The notes under the pieces are model-generated. The model saw nothing but the letters and a program-made list of their open reading frames with translations, was not told the DNA's origin and did not search any database. From an uncultured Corynebacterium sp. (GTDB taxonomy: Bacteria; Actinomycetota; Actinomycetes; Mycobacteriales; Mycobacteriaceae), in contig NZ_CAMIHZ010000009.1 in the NCBI RefSeq assembly GCF_946222305.1, positions 6,458 through 70,457 of the forward strand: a stretch of DNA of 64,000 nt. The letters run 5' to 3'. The translations under genes were made by a program, and so were the position numbers. This document shows, piece after piece, positions 26,678-35,388 of this stretch (the first letter of the stretch is position 1; the number at the start of each line of letters is the position of its first letter).

Positions 26678-27247
26678 ATGGCTTCAACGCGAGGTGAGAC
26701 TGATACATCCCCGAGTCCCGTCCCCGGTGAACACCACGGTGGGGACGAGGTTGCAATAGGTGGGTACGAATCGCCGGTTCTAATGCCTGTGGAAGAACTC
26801 GTGGAACAGTTCGGCCCCCCAAGTTTTTCTTTTGAAGAAATGCTGCAGGTAGCGATCGATCCATCGACCCCAGATCCGGGCGATGAGTTGATTCCGGATA
26901 TTGACAGTGTTCGTGACTCGGCAGACGATGCTGGCTCAGAGGGCGATGGAGTTTCGGGATCCCCTGATCTCTCTGATTTGGGGGAGGTGTCTTATTCTGA
27001 CGCCGAGCCGAGCTCAGCTGATGGCCTGCCGAGTCTAAGCGGGGAAACAGACACTGTTGGCGGTGAACAATGGGGGCCTGCTCAATCGAATCCACAAGGG
27101 CATGACGATTACGGCGTTTCCGGGGGTGCCCATGGATACGGCGATTACGACCAAGCCACTGATCCGAACAGCGGGATTAATGGGCACAGTGCTCATCGGA
27201 ACGCTGATGAGGCCGATCCTTTCGACGATGAGGGAGGGATTGGCTAG
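26678..27247 (+). CDS. Acidic, low-complexity protein coupled to an ECF sigma factor
   Basis: 189 residues from the ATG at 26678, with AGAGGAGGTG seven bases upstream. Very rich in Asp, Glu, Gly and Ser, and apart from a short hydrophobic-containing patch (PVEELVEQFGPPSFSFEEML) it looks disordered. No signal peptide, membrane helix, cysteine pair or zinc-binding anti-sigma (H-x3-C-x2-C) motif. Its stop is two bases before the sigma start, so the two are translationally coupled. By position it could regulate or partner the sigma factor, but no family is recognised. Confidence 0.8.
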   Translation: MASTRGETDTSPSPVPGEHHGGDEVAIGGYESPVLMPVEELVEQFGPPSFSFEEMLQVAIDPSTPDPGDELIPDIDSVRDSADDAGSEGDGVSGSPDLSDLGEVSYSDAEPSSADGLPSLSGETDTVGGEQWGPAQSNPQGHDDYGVSGGAHGYGDYDQATDPNSGINGHSAHRNADEADPFDDEGGIG

Positions 27248-27249
27248 TC

Positions 27250-27798
27250 ATGGCGCTAGATAGGGATCTGGAACGAGAGCTGCTCGTGAAAGCCCAAGAC
27301 GGTGACGGCAAGGCATTCGGTGAACTCGCGAAAGATGCGTGGTCGCGAATGTACGCCGTGTGCCTGTCTATCACGGGGAATAAGGCAGATGCAGAGGATG
27401 CACTGCAGAATGCATTGACCTCCGCTTGGCGCAATCTGCATCGCTTCGACGGAGGCGCGCGTTTTTCAACGTGGGCCTACCGCATCGCGTCCAATTCTGC
27501 TTTACAGCTCGTACGATCACGGCGGGAGCTCCCAGATGAGGATGCTGGCGTGAACGAAGTTGCCGCGGGCACAGGCGTGGACCGTCAAGTGGCAGCCTCC
27601 ATGGTGGTCCGGGATGCATTGCAAACGCTAGCTCCGGAATTCCGGGAAGCGATCACCCTTCGCGAGTACGCAGGCATGAGTTATGCCGAGATTGCTCAGC
27701 ATCAAGGGATAGGTGTGCAAACCGTCAAATCACGTATCAGCCGTGCTAGACGGAAACTGCTGAGTGCGCTGGAGGAAGCCGGGGTGTCCTCGGAGTAA
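27250..27798 (+). CDS. ECF-family RNA polymerase sigma factor
   Basis: 182 residues. Region 2 spans about residues 20-85 (DAEDALQNALTSAWRNLHRF, FSTWAYRIASN) and region 4 about 115-175 (LAPEFREAITLREYAGMSYA, IGVQTVKSRISRARRKL). There is no additional C-terminal domain. It should direct RNA polymerase to a small stress regulon. No classical anti-sigma gene follows; instead an acidic protein precedes it. It faces the dynamin/Hsp70 operon across a bidirectional terminator. Confidence 0.93.
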   Translation: MALDRDLERELLVKAQDGDGKAFGELAKDAWSRMYAVCLSITGNKADAEDALQNALTSAWRNLHRFDGGARFSTWAYRIASNSALQLVRSRRELPDEDAGVNEVAAGTGVDRQVAASMVVRDALQTLAPEFREAITLREYAGMSYAEIAQHQGIGVQTVKSRISRARRKLLSALEEAGVSSE

Positions 27799-27862
27799 GT
27801 GACGGCCGCAGCAGTTGTCCAGTACTTGCAAAATCGGTGTGTGGCCGAACTAGACGTAGAAA

Positions 27863-27899
27863 AAGGGGCAGAACCATCTTGGGGATGGTTCTGCCCCTT
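27863..27899. terminator. Strong bidirectional terminator
   Basis: Perfect 16-bp stem (AAGGGGCAGAACCATC with its complement) and a five-base loop. On the minus strand it is followed by TTTTC. It separates the convergent sigma and Hsp70 genes. Confidence 0.92.
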
Positions 27900-27916
27900 G
27901 CCGGCTCGTTTGCCCT

Positions 27917-30100
27917 TTACTTCTTATCTTCTTGTGGCATGAAACCTAGGTAGCGGGCCCATTCCTTGATGGAGTTATCGCGAGCGTAGCTGGAGTAGGA
28001 AGTGACCACCAGCTGCTTTTCCTTGGGGTAGTAGAACAGTGATTCGTTGCCCGAAGAGGACGAAGAGTTGCTATTAGGGGAGAGGTACTGTACCTCCGCC
28101 CAGCCGTTGCCGGCCTCTTGGATCATGTTCTTCTGAAAGTTCGAGTTTTCCTGGTACCACTGGTAGATCTTTTCAGCGTCATCACCCGTTGCAACGTAGG
28201 TGTAGGAGTAACCCGTCGATTCCTTCAGGTCTTTAGAAACCTGGTTATCTAGGAACCTGCATTTCCACATTTCAGCGGGCAGTTTGTCACTGGAACTCGA
28301 GTTGTAGGAACTGTCGACTTTGTCAGTGTCGCAACTATTGATGCGGTTGTAGAACTGGGTAGGCATCACGCCCTTGACCTCGGGCGCCAAGATAGTCAAT
28401 GCCTTGTAGGACTCCGAATCTTCTGGCGCAGCCTGATCTGGGATAGTGGTGGCCTCCGAGAACTTGTCTAAACCATTTGGGCTGGCAGTAAGTTTGTTGA
28501 CGACGAAAAAACCACCGGCTAACACCAGCAGAGCAGCCAGTGCAGCGCTTGTGACTTTTTTATTTCTTGTCAACAATTGAGTAACTGCAGATGCGCGGGA
28601 TGCTGGGGCATTGGTGTTGGCGCCACCATAACCGTACGCCATCGAACTTGAGGACTCCTGACCATAACTGGCAACGCCGTACGGGCTCCGCCCTTGATTT
28701 TGCTGTCCGGGGTCGCTGTAGCTATCTCCGTAGCCGCTGGCGTTGTTCGCGGATGCGCTGGAACCGTAGGCGTTACTCGATGCTCGTTGTGTGGATGATC
28801 CGTACGCGTTCATGGACGGGTTCGTGCTCGACCCAAACGGATTTGAAGGTGCAGGTTCATCCGTAGAATAACCCATGGCCGAACCGGCACCAACACCTCC
28901 GACGGCTCCAGCGGCCGCGGTAAAGGGGTGCGATCCATTCGCTCCGTTTTGGGCACGGAATTCGGCGGTGTGGGGTACTTCCTCTCCAGTGAAACCGAAC
29001 AGCGTTGCTGATAATGCACCGCGACACACCACTGTTTTCGGGTCGTCCAATGTCATGACGAGGCCAATTTCGCTGAGGCGGTTTTGCACATAGGGAATAC
29101 GTGAGGAACCGCCGGTCATGAAGATGGGGGTTTCTTCGGCCTGCACCCCGGCTTGGTCCATAGCGGCCCGGGTTAGATCAATTGCGCGATCGATACTGGG
29201 GCGAATGACTTCGTTAAACTCCTCACGTGTGATCAACAACTCAGTTTCGCCCTCTGGAGTGGAAACAGCAATTGTCGCATTCGTGGTGTCGGAGAGCATC
29301 TCCTTCGCTTCGCGAATATTGTCCTGAAGTGTGTGTGTAACGGACGCGGGAGCGGTCTGTAAGGAATCGGCCAAGTCCGGATCATCCTGCTCAATCTGCT
29401 GAAGCGCCCAGCGGTATAGCAGATTGTCTACGGTACGCCCTCCGATGGAGTTATCGCCCTTGGCGGCCGTGACACGGAAGTTGCCGTCGCTCAATGCTTG
29501 GAGAACCGCGATATCCAAAGTGCCACCACCGAAGTCGAAAACCACGACATGTCCATCATTGGAAATCTGATTCTGGCTCGCGTAGTGGATAGCGGCCGCG
29601 CGCGGTTCTGAAAGGGTGCGGATTTTGCCGCGTTCCACTCCGATGCTTTCCGCGGCGTTGATGAGCTGCTCAATTGCATGCGGAGACCATGCTTCAGGGT
29701 GCGTTAGCGTCACAGAAGTCGGCTCCTTTTCGGCATGTTGCTTCATGCCCACCCGCAAAGCGGTGCCAATGACCGTACCTACCACCTCATGGATCGGCAG
29801 ATTTTCGCCAGCCACCTGCACCATCTCATGATCGATGTAACGCTTGGGGGACAACAAGAGACGGGAGGCATCCCGTCGAGTCTTCGCTAACGCAGCATCA
29901 CCTGTGAGCAAACTGATTTCTGACGAGTGAGAAGCGGAGCTATCGTCTAAGTAAACAGCCGATGGCATGAGGTTGGAACGGTGTGTAAGCGCCAGCGCCT
30001 CCACCATGCCCGTGGCAGGGGAGGTATGCGCTGCTGCCGTATTCGACGTTCCGAAGTCGATGGCGAAATGCCACGTAGAATCATTGGGAGTTGACACCAT
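27917..30100 (-). CDS. Membrane-spanning Hsp70-like protein
   Basis: 727 residues. The N-terminal ~370 residues form an Hsp70/actin-fold ATPase: FAIDFGTSNTAAAH (phosphate 1), VFDFGGGTLDIAV (phosphate 2), MTGGSSRIPYVQ (adenosine). There is no substrate-binding domain. A Ser/Asn/Tyr/Gly-rich linker (~375-510) follows, then one membrane helix (~515-535) and a ~190-residue C-terminal domain, presumably outside the membrane. Last gene of an operon with two dynamin-like GTPases. AAAGGA precedes the ATG. Hsp70-like proteins of this layout occur with dynamin-like genes in other actinobacteria; the client is unknown. Confidence 0.88.
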   Translation of the reverse strand: MVSTPNDSTWHFAIDFGTSNTAAAHTSPATGMVEALALTHRSNLMPSAVYLDDSSASHSSEISLLTGDAALAKTRRDASRLLLSPKRYIDHEMVQVAGENLPIHEVVGTVIGTALRVGMKQHAEKEPTSVTLTHPEAWSPHAIEQLINAAESIGVERGKIRTLSEPRAAAIHYASQNQISNDGHVVVFDFGGGTLDIAVLQALSDGNFRVTAAKGDNSIGGRTVDNLLYRWALQQIEQDDPDLADSLQTAPASVTHTLQDNIREAKEMLSDTTNATIAVSTPEGETELLITREEFNEVIRPSIDRAIDLTRAAMDQAGVQAEETPIFMTGGSSRIPYVQNRLSEIGLVMTLDDPKTVVCRGALSATLFGFTGEEVPHTAEFRAQNGANGSHPFTAAAGAVGGVGAGSAMGYSTDEPAPSNPFGSSTNPSMNAYGSSTQRASSNAYGSSASANNASGYGDSYSDPGQQNQGRSPYGVASYGQESSSSMAYGYGGANTNAPASRASAVTQLLTRNKKVTSAALAALLVLAGGFFVVNKLTASPNGLDKFSEATTIPDQAAPEDSESYKALTILAPEVKGVMPTQFYNRINSCDTDKVDSSYNSSSSDKLPAEMWKCRFLDNQVSKDLKESTGYSYTYVATGDDAEKIYQWYQENSNFQKNMIQEAGNGWAEVQYLSPNSNSSSSSGNESLFYYPKEKQLVVTSYSSYARDNSIKEWARYLGFMPQEDKK

Positions 30101-30231
30101 TGGTTGTCCTTTTTCTATGTCTGAAATGGAAACTAACAGTAATTCAATAGCCTAAGGGGTGCTGTTAGTTCCCGCAGATTACTTAACTAACACCTTTGGG
30201 GGTAGCTGGGGTAGCGCTGGCATTTTTCCGA

Positions 30232-30251
30232 CGCCACCTTCGCTTGCCAGC
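30232..30251 (-). repeat. Dispersed GACGCC element (copy at 30.2 kb)
   Basis: TTTTTCCGACGCCACC followed by TTCGCTTGCCAGC, in the gap between the Hsp70-like and IniC-like genes. Confidence 0.5.
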
Positions 30252-30261
30252 TTCTTCCCAC

Positions 30262-31701
30262 TTAATTCAAAGCTTCTAAGGCTGACTGGCATGCAGCAAC
30301 CAGCCGCTCACGTGCTTCATCTTCGGCTGCCGAAAGTGAAGACATTGCGAGATCATGAAGTTGCTGAATCTCCTGCTGCAGAACTGCGCGAACCTCTGTG
30401 GTGGGGGTGTCCGGTGATAGCCCGACAACCTGTGCCGGTGTATCAGCAGCGATAGTTTGGCGCAGGAATGGCAATAGGCTGGAGGATGGGGTGGTGGCGT
30501 AGGTGTCCCGGTAGCTGCGGTACAACATCACGTAGTGCATGGCCGGCTGCGTCGTAATGACAGAGTGAACCCATCGAACATGCTCACGGTCTGGGTGGTT
30601 GTTGGCTAGGTCCTGCAGGATGTCCAGCACACGCACGGCACGCTGCAGTACCGCATAGTAGGAAAGTTCGCCGATAAGGATATCCGTCAGTTGTGCAAGT
30701 CCTGAGACTTCGGTCATCCACTCAACCAACCCGGCGGCACCACGCTCTGCGGCGATACGACGACCTGCTAAGAATCCATATTCGCCGAGAATATCTAGCA
30801 AGCCATCGCGTTGCTCGGCGGTGAGAGCGACACCGGCTTCGCGGGGATCCTCCAGCTCGAGGACATCAAGCAGTTGTTCTCGGTCCAGTTCGGAAAGAGT
30901 AGCCAAGTCGCGTGCCACAGCTGTGTTTACCCTTCCAGTGAGGGCGGACTCCGCCATCAAACCCGAAAGTGGAAGAACGGTGTACACAGCCCCTCCCAAC
31001 TCGCTGGCAATACGCGAGGCATGAGAGCGAGCGTGATCCAAGGGATCCTTGCGGCCGAATGCGCCGGCACCAAAGGAATCGGCGCGGGAAAGTACCCCCA
31101 CTGTCGTCAGGGGAGTCATGCCCAGCTCGGAAAGAAGCTCCAATTCGTCTTCACGCGGGGTCGAATCTGAAAGAAAGACCACCGAATCTGCCCACGAGCT
31201 TGCACGAGTTGTGTCCTTACGCCCTTCCACCAGCACACGTTTCGTGCGGGCTTCGTTTTCTACAGTGAGAGTTGCCGTGCCGGGAGTATCGATCAGAGTG
31301 AGCCGCTCTAATCGGCTGTTGGGAAGGTATTGATCGATGTAATCGACTTCATTCAGTGGCATGGGTAACTGTGTCAGCGGGCCATCGCTGAGCGGGATCC
31401 GTTCGACTTGGCCATAGTGTCCGCGCACCTCCGCTCGCGCTGGAGCCCCATTGCGGTAGATACTCACTGTCATTGTGCATTCCAACGCATCAGTCGCCGC
31501 GATCTTGTTTTCTGTCAAGGCGTTTACCAAAGTGGATTTGCCTGACTTTAATCGGCCTACAATCGCCACCCTTGGTGGCCGGCTGACCATTTCGAATAGC
31601 TCACGAGCTTCCTCCGCCAGTGCTGGCGACCCCTTTCCCAATGCCTCAATGGTTTGCCGTAGCAAAGTTGTTAGCTCAAAGACTCTTCTATCTGTGCTCA
31701 T
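30262..31701 (-). CDS. Dynamin-like GTPase, IniC type
   Basis: 479 residues. The G1 motif GRLKSGKST lies near residue 50, with an invariant switch Thr region after it, G3 DTPG near residue 140 (LIDTPGTATL) and G4-like LSRAD. The helical C-terminal part lacks a convincing membrane helix. Length and motifs fit IniC of the mycobacterial isoniazid-inducible iniBAC operon (493 residues), a bacterial dynamin involved in membrane maintenance under envelope stress. It starts 48 bases after the IniA-like gene ends. Confidence 0.85.
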   Translation of the reverse strand: MSTDRRVFELTTLLRQTIEALGKGSPALAEEARELFEMVSRPPRVAIVGRLKSGKSTLVNALTENKIAATDALECTMTVSIYRNGAPARAEVRGHYGQVERIPLSDGPLTQLPMPLNEVDYIDQYLPNSRLERLTLIDTPGTATLTVENEARTKRVLVEGRKDTTRASSWADSVVFLSDSTPREDELELLSELGMTPLTTVGVLSRADSFGAGAFGRKDPLDHARSHASRIASELGGAVYTVLPLSGLMAESALTGRVNTAVARDLATLSELDREQLLDVLELEDPREAGVALTAEQRDGLLDILGEYGFLAGRRIAAERGAAGLVEWMTEVSGLAQLTDILIGELSYYAVLQRAVRVLDILQDLANNHPDREHVRWVHSVITTQPAMHYVMLYRSYRDTYATTPSSSLLPFLRQTIAADTPAQVVGLSPDTPTTEVRAVLQQEIQQLHDLAMSSLSAAEDEARERLVAACQSALEALN

Positions 31702-31749
31702 ATCCGTGCTTTCGTCGTGTGTAAATAACCGAAGAAGTCGGTGCCAGGG

Positions 31750-33612
31750 TTAGTGGGTGTGTGCAACTTGCTGGAGTGTGCGGTCAGATTTCACTCGTAA
31801 GACCTCGCGGTGGTTTTGTAGCTCCACGATGGTCTGGTCGATGATCTCGCCATTGCGCTTCAACCGTGCAACAGTTTGCCGACGCTCGTTTTCGCTTTCC
31901 TGGGCAATGCGCTGCGCTTCGCCAAGCTTGGTTTGCAATTCCTTCAGTTCATTGCGCAAGCGGGAGCGGTGTTTCAGCATGGTTTCGGTACGTCCGGTTG
32001 TGATGGCCGTATCGAACATGCGCACCGTTGCCATTCGCGTGGTCGCAATTGTTTCGCGTAGCCATGTCAGTAGGTGCTGTTTGCCATTACGCATCGCTCG
32101 GTAGCCCATGTTCACGCCAATCCACGCTGCAGCTGCTAGTGGAGCTAGCGGAATCACTACAGTCAACGCTGAGCCGCCGACCAAGCCCATGGTAAGAACA
32201 CTGGGATCCACCAGGTTTGCGGTTTTCTTCTCCACTTCATGGCTGTGCGTTTCAGGGGGTGCTAGCGACAGCATGATCTGATGGTTGACTTCATCCATGA
32301 GCTCGGGGTGCCCTCCCAGTAGCTGGCCAGCATGTTGCCCGATGGTATCGATCATGCGGGAAACCGAGTTCTCCATGATCTGGCGCAGCTCTACCTCGAT
32401 TTGGCTGGTGAATACCTGGGGCTTGGTGCGCAGAATACGCATGCCTTCTTTGTTGATCCGCTGAGTCCAACGTTGGCTTAGCTCATCCAGCTGATGGTCC
32501 AATTCTGCCGAGGCTTGGTTGCGGGCAAGGGCGATATCACGCTGGAAGAGCTGCTCCCATTCGGACGTCTGTGCACGATAGTCTTCCAGCCTGGTGCGCT
32601 CCTCCTCTAGCTCCCGCACAGCGTCGGAGGTGTTTTCGTGCAACTTGAGGTCTTGGGCATTGCTAGAGGCAATCTGTCGCAATCCACTGAGCGTAATGTC
32701 CAACGCTGTTTTCGTGCCGAGATCGTCGGGTCGATTGACGTGGACGGTAATAAGGTCGCGCAGCTTGGCGATGCCACTGCGTTGCTCGATTTCTCGCCTC
32801 TTTTCTTCTGACGCCAGGTTTTGTGCATCAAGTGCTCGCAGCGAGGAAACGCCTACTACCGGGATATCTAGACCGAGGTGGTTAGCGATGAGGCGCTGAT
32901 TATCGGCCTCAATTGCCCGCCACCGACGGATGTTTTTATCTGTCTTGGTTAACGCGACGATTACACTTCCGACTTGGTCATAAGCTGTGCGGAGAATTTC
33001 CATCTCCGGGGATGTGATAGGGCTCGACGCATCGCAGACCATCAGCAAAACACCCGCGTTTCTTGCCTCTGCAAGCGCTGAATTGATGGCGTGCTTGTCT
33101 AGTCCTCCCACCCCTGGAGTGTCAATGATTAACGATTTAGTCATCGACCTAGCGGGGACATGGAGCTCGGCCGCGCTGGGGAGTTGTTGGACCTCCTGGC
33201 TGTCCTTGCTCAACTTCTCGAAGCGTTTGACTGCCTCGTGGGTTACCCAATTGTCCAGTTCTCCGGGGTCGATGGAATCTCGACGATCACCGCGAACCAG
33301 GGCAGCGGATACTGGGGTGTCGTCGGGTAAAGAGGGATCCACAAAAACGCGAATAGGTGCGCTAGTGGCGGTTGAAACGCTCACTGGCAAAAGATCCGGA
33401 TAGCCAATGAGGGCATTAACCAAGCTGGATTTTCCCCGCTTAACTTCGCCGACGATAACAACTGTGGAGGTGCGGAACTTCGTGTCTATTAAGCACTGCG
33501 CACGGTTGGCGATATCGGTGAGTTGGTAGCGGCGGCAGATATCCGCGCCGCGGGTAATACTGCTACGGATATCGCGGGCGGTCTCCGCTAGTTGGGGAGA
33601 CGTGGGGGACAC
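31750..33612 (-). CDS. Dynamin-like GTPase, IniA type, with membrane hairpin
   Basis: About 620 residues from the GTG at 33612, which has GGAGG seven bases upstream; the frame is open to a TTG at 33657. G1 is GEVKRGKSSLVNAL, G3 DTPGVGGLD, G4 TKTD. Long helical trunk segments surround a hydrophobic patch (VLTMGLVGGSALTVVIPLA, then AAAWIG) that likely inserts into the membrane, as in IniA and BDLP. First gene of the IniA-like / IniC-like / Hsp70 operon. Confidence 0.87.
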   Translation of the reverse strand: MSPTSPQLAETARDIRSSITRGADICRRYQLTDIANRAQCLIDTKFRTSTVVIVGEVKRGKSSLVNALIGYPDLLPVSVSTATSAPIRVFVDPSLPDDTPVSAALVRGDRRDSIDPGELDNWVTHEAVKRFEKLSKDSQEVQQLPSAAELHVPARSMTKSLIIDTPGVGGLDKHAINSALAEARNAGVLLMVCDASSPITSPEMEILRTAYDQVGSVIVALTKTDKNIRRWRAIEADNQRLIANHLGLDIPVVGVSSLRALDAQNLASEEKRREIEQRSGIAKLRDLITVHVNRPDDLGTKTALDITLSGLRQIASSNAQDLKLHENTSDAVRELEEERTRLEDYRAQTSEWEQLFQRDIALARNQASAELDHQLDELSQRWTQRINKEGMRILRTKPQVFTSQIEVELRQIMENSVSRMIDTIGQHAGQLLGGHPELMDEVNHQIMLSLAPPETHSHEVEKKTANLVDPSVLTMGLVGGSALTVVIPLAPLAAAAWIGVNMGYRAMRNGKQHLLTWLRETIATTRMATVRMFDTAITTGRTETMLKHRSRLRNELKELQTKLGEAQRIAQESENERRQTVARLKRNGEIIDQTIVELQNHREVLRVKSDRTLQQVAHTH

Positions 33613-34046
33613 GGGTTGCCTCCAATGTTTGTGTGTAGGTTGGTTCGGACTTCGCAAGAAACTATAGACCCATCATCACAAAAATGAGGGTCGAATTTAA
33701 TTTGGGGTTAAATACGGTGGCTGATTGGGGCGAGAGAATATTATTCAATTGCGGTATCACCCCCGGAAGCGGTCTTATGGGTCGGGCAATAAAAGTGCTA
33801 TGAGCAGGGTGTAATCGAACTCTGTCATGTTGGATGAAGAGCTTTTTACCCCCGCGGGAACCTAGGTGGGGTGGAGACGCATTCAACAGTTGCCAAGAGG
33901 AAATGAGCTTCTTCGGCAATACTGGAGAGACCTTCAGATGCGACACTCGCGGAAACCAAAGAAACCGCAGAACTCAAATGAAGGCGACCTAAACCCCACA
34001 TTTTCGTAGTCGGCCTTCGACACAATACCTAGACAGGAGAGAAACA
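33613..34046. other. Divergent control region of the dynamin operon and the Asp-repeat gene
   Basis: 434 bases without a credible gene. For the minus strand a TATAGT hexamer (33661-33666, reverse) is a possible -10. On the plus strand a GGGAAC (33856-33861) followed 16 bases later by CGCATT resembles an ECF promoter only loosely. AGGAGAG lies seven bases before the Asp-repeat gene. Confidence 0.4.
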
Positions 34047-35177
34047 ATGTCCGATCAGAACAACGCCCCAGCTGCAACCCCTAACCAGGCTCCACAGAAC
34101 ACCCCGAACGCACAAGACAAGTTCACCATCACCGACAATGATGGCAACCAAGTTCGCGGCACCGTGCTTGGTGCGCAGGACACTGATTCCGATGGCAAGG
34201 CCGACAAGTTCCAGGTGGATCTGAATAACGATGGTCGCGCCGACGCCACCGTCTACGACAAGGACGAAGACGGCAAGGTGGACCGCGTTGAAATGGACCG
34301 CGATGGTGATTCGGTTACCGATACCGTCATGACCTCCACCTCCGACAATGGGCGAATGGATCAGGTTGAGAAGGACACCAACAACGATGGTCGTTTGGAT
34401 ACCCGCGGTCGGGATACCAACCACGACGGCAAGGCTGACAAGGTTGAAATGGATACCGACGGTGACGGCACGGCTGACGTGAAGGTGGAAGACTACAACC
34501 ACGACGGTCGAGTTGATCACATCAGCTACGACGTTGATGGTGATGGCACCACTGATTACCGCGAGGCGGATACCAACTACGACGGCAAGGTTGACATGAC
34601 CAACGGTGATGGCGCTCCTACCGCAGCTCAGAAAGCCGCTGTGGACCGCGTGACTGAAACCAACCCAGGGCAGGGATCCCAGGAGCAGGTGCAGCCGGCA
34701 CCGAATGCCGCTCAGCCGGAAGCTCCTAAGCAGGATGACAAGGCCGCAGAAAAGGATTCTAAGGAGGCTTCCCATGGGCAGGACCAAGCGACCCAGCCAG
34801 CTGCGGATCACCAGACCCCGCAGGGCGGAACCAAGGTTGACCTAGACGGTGACGGCCTCGCTGACGGCATCGCGTACGACACCAACCATGACGGACGCAC
34901 TGACATGCTGGAGCTGGATTCCAATGGCGACCACCGCACCGACACCATGCTGGTGGATTCCAACCACGATGGTCGCGTAGATCAGGTTCACGTTGACCTC
35001 AATGGTGACGGCAAGTCTGACCGCGCAATGTTCGATAATGACTACGACGGTTACGCGGACCAGGTCCAGTACGATTCCAACCACAACGGTCACTACGACC
35101 ACGCTTACGATGTCCACGGAACCGACCGTGCACCGCAGATGCCAGATACTCACGGTGCTGACCAGGATATGGCTTAA
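34047..35177 (+). CDS. Acidic 13-residue-repeat protein, putative calcium binder
   Basis: 376 residues with no signal peptide or membrane helix. After a ~40-residue Asn/Pro/Ala-rich start come eleven consecutive 13-residue units of the form D-x-N/D-x-D-G-(K/R/T)-x-D-x4 (about 51-195). A Pro/Gln/Ala/Lys linker (~205-265) follows, then seven more units. The D-x-D-x-D-G loops are like the Ca-binding loops of dockerin/thrombospondin type 3 repeats, so a calcium-binding solenoid is plausible. Divergent from the dynamin/Hsp70 operon. Function unknown. Confidence 0.85.
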   Translation: MSDQNNAPAATPNQAPQNTPNAQDKFTITDNDGNQVRGTVLGAQDTDSDGKADKFQVDLNNDGRADATVYDKDEDGKVDRVEMDRDGDSVTDTVMTSTSDNGRMDQVEKDTNNDGRLDTRGRDTNHDGKADKVEMDTDGDGTADVKVEDYNHDGRVDHISYDVDGDGTTDYREADTNYDGKVDMTNGDGAPTAAQKAAVDRVTETNPGQGSQEQVQPAPNAAQPEAPKQDDKAAEKDSKEASHGQDQATQPAADHQTPQGGTKVDLDGDGLADGIAYDTNHDGRTDMLELDSNGDHRTDTMLVDSNHDGRVDQVHVDLNGDGKSDRAMFDNDYDGYADQVQYDSNHNGHYDHAYDVHGTDRAPQMPDTHGADQDMA

Positions 35178-35340
35178 GGAATACGAGCTAGGAGCCCAAC
35201 CCCACCACCAGGGTCCTAGCTTCTGTTTCCCAGCTTTTATTTCTCTGTCACACAATCCCTATCCATCAGGCTCGACCTTAAACCAACTCCCGAAAAGGGC
35301 TCCGCGCAAGCGGGGTTCAACATCACTCACACCCACATTG

Positions 35341-35388
35341 AGCCCTGCAGGTGACTAGTCTCCCACTAGTCTGCGCAGGGCTTTTCTC
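35341..35388 (+). terminator. Terminator after the Asp-repeat gene
   Basis: AGCCCTGC ... GCGCAGGGCT with an inner ACTAGT/ACTAGT palindromic part, then TTTTCTC. It overlaps the 3' end of dinG on the other strand. Confidence 0.65.

Noticed and set aside
33662..33946. 94-codon minus-strand open frame in the dynamin/Asp-repeat control region
   Set aside because: No ribosome site and no recognisable sequence; the region fits a divergent promoter better.
34029..34811. 260-codon hydrophobic-looking minus-strand frame opposite the Asp-repeat gene
   Set aside because: Val/Ile-rich only because GAC/GAT codons read GTC/ATC in reverse; a repeat artefact.
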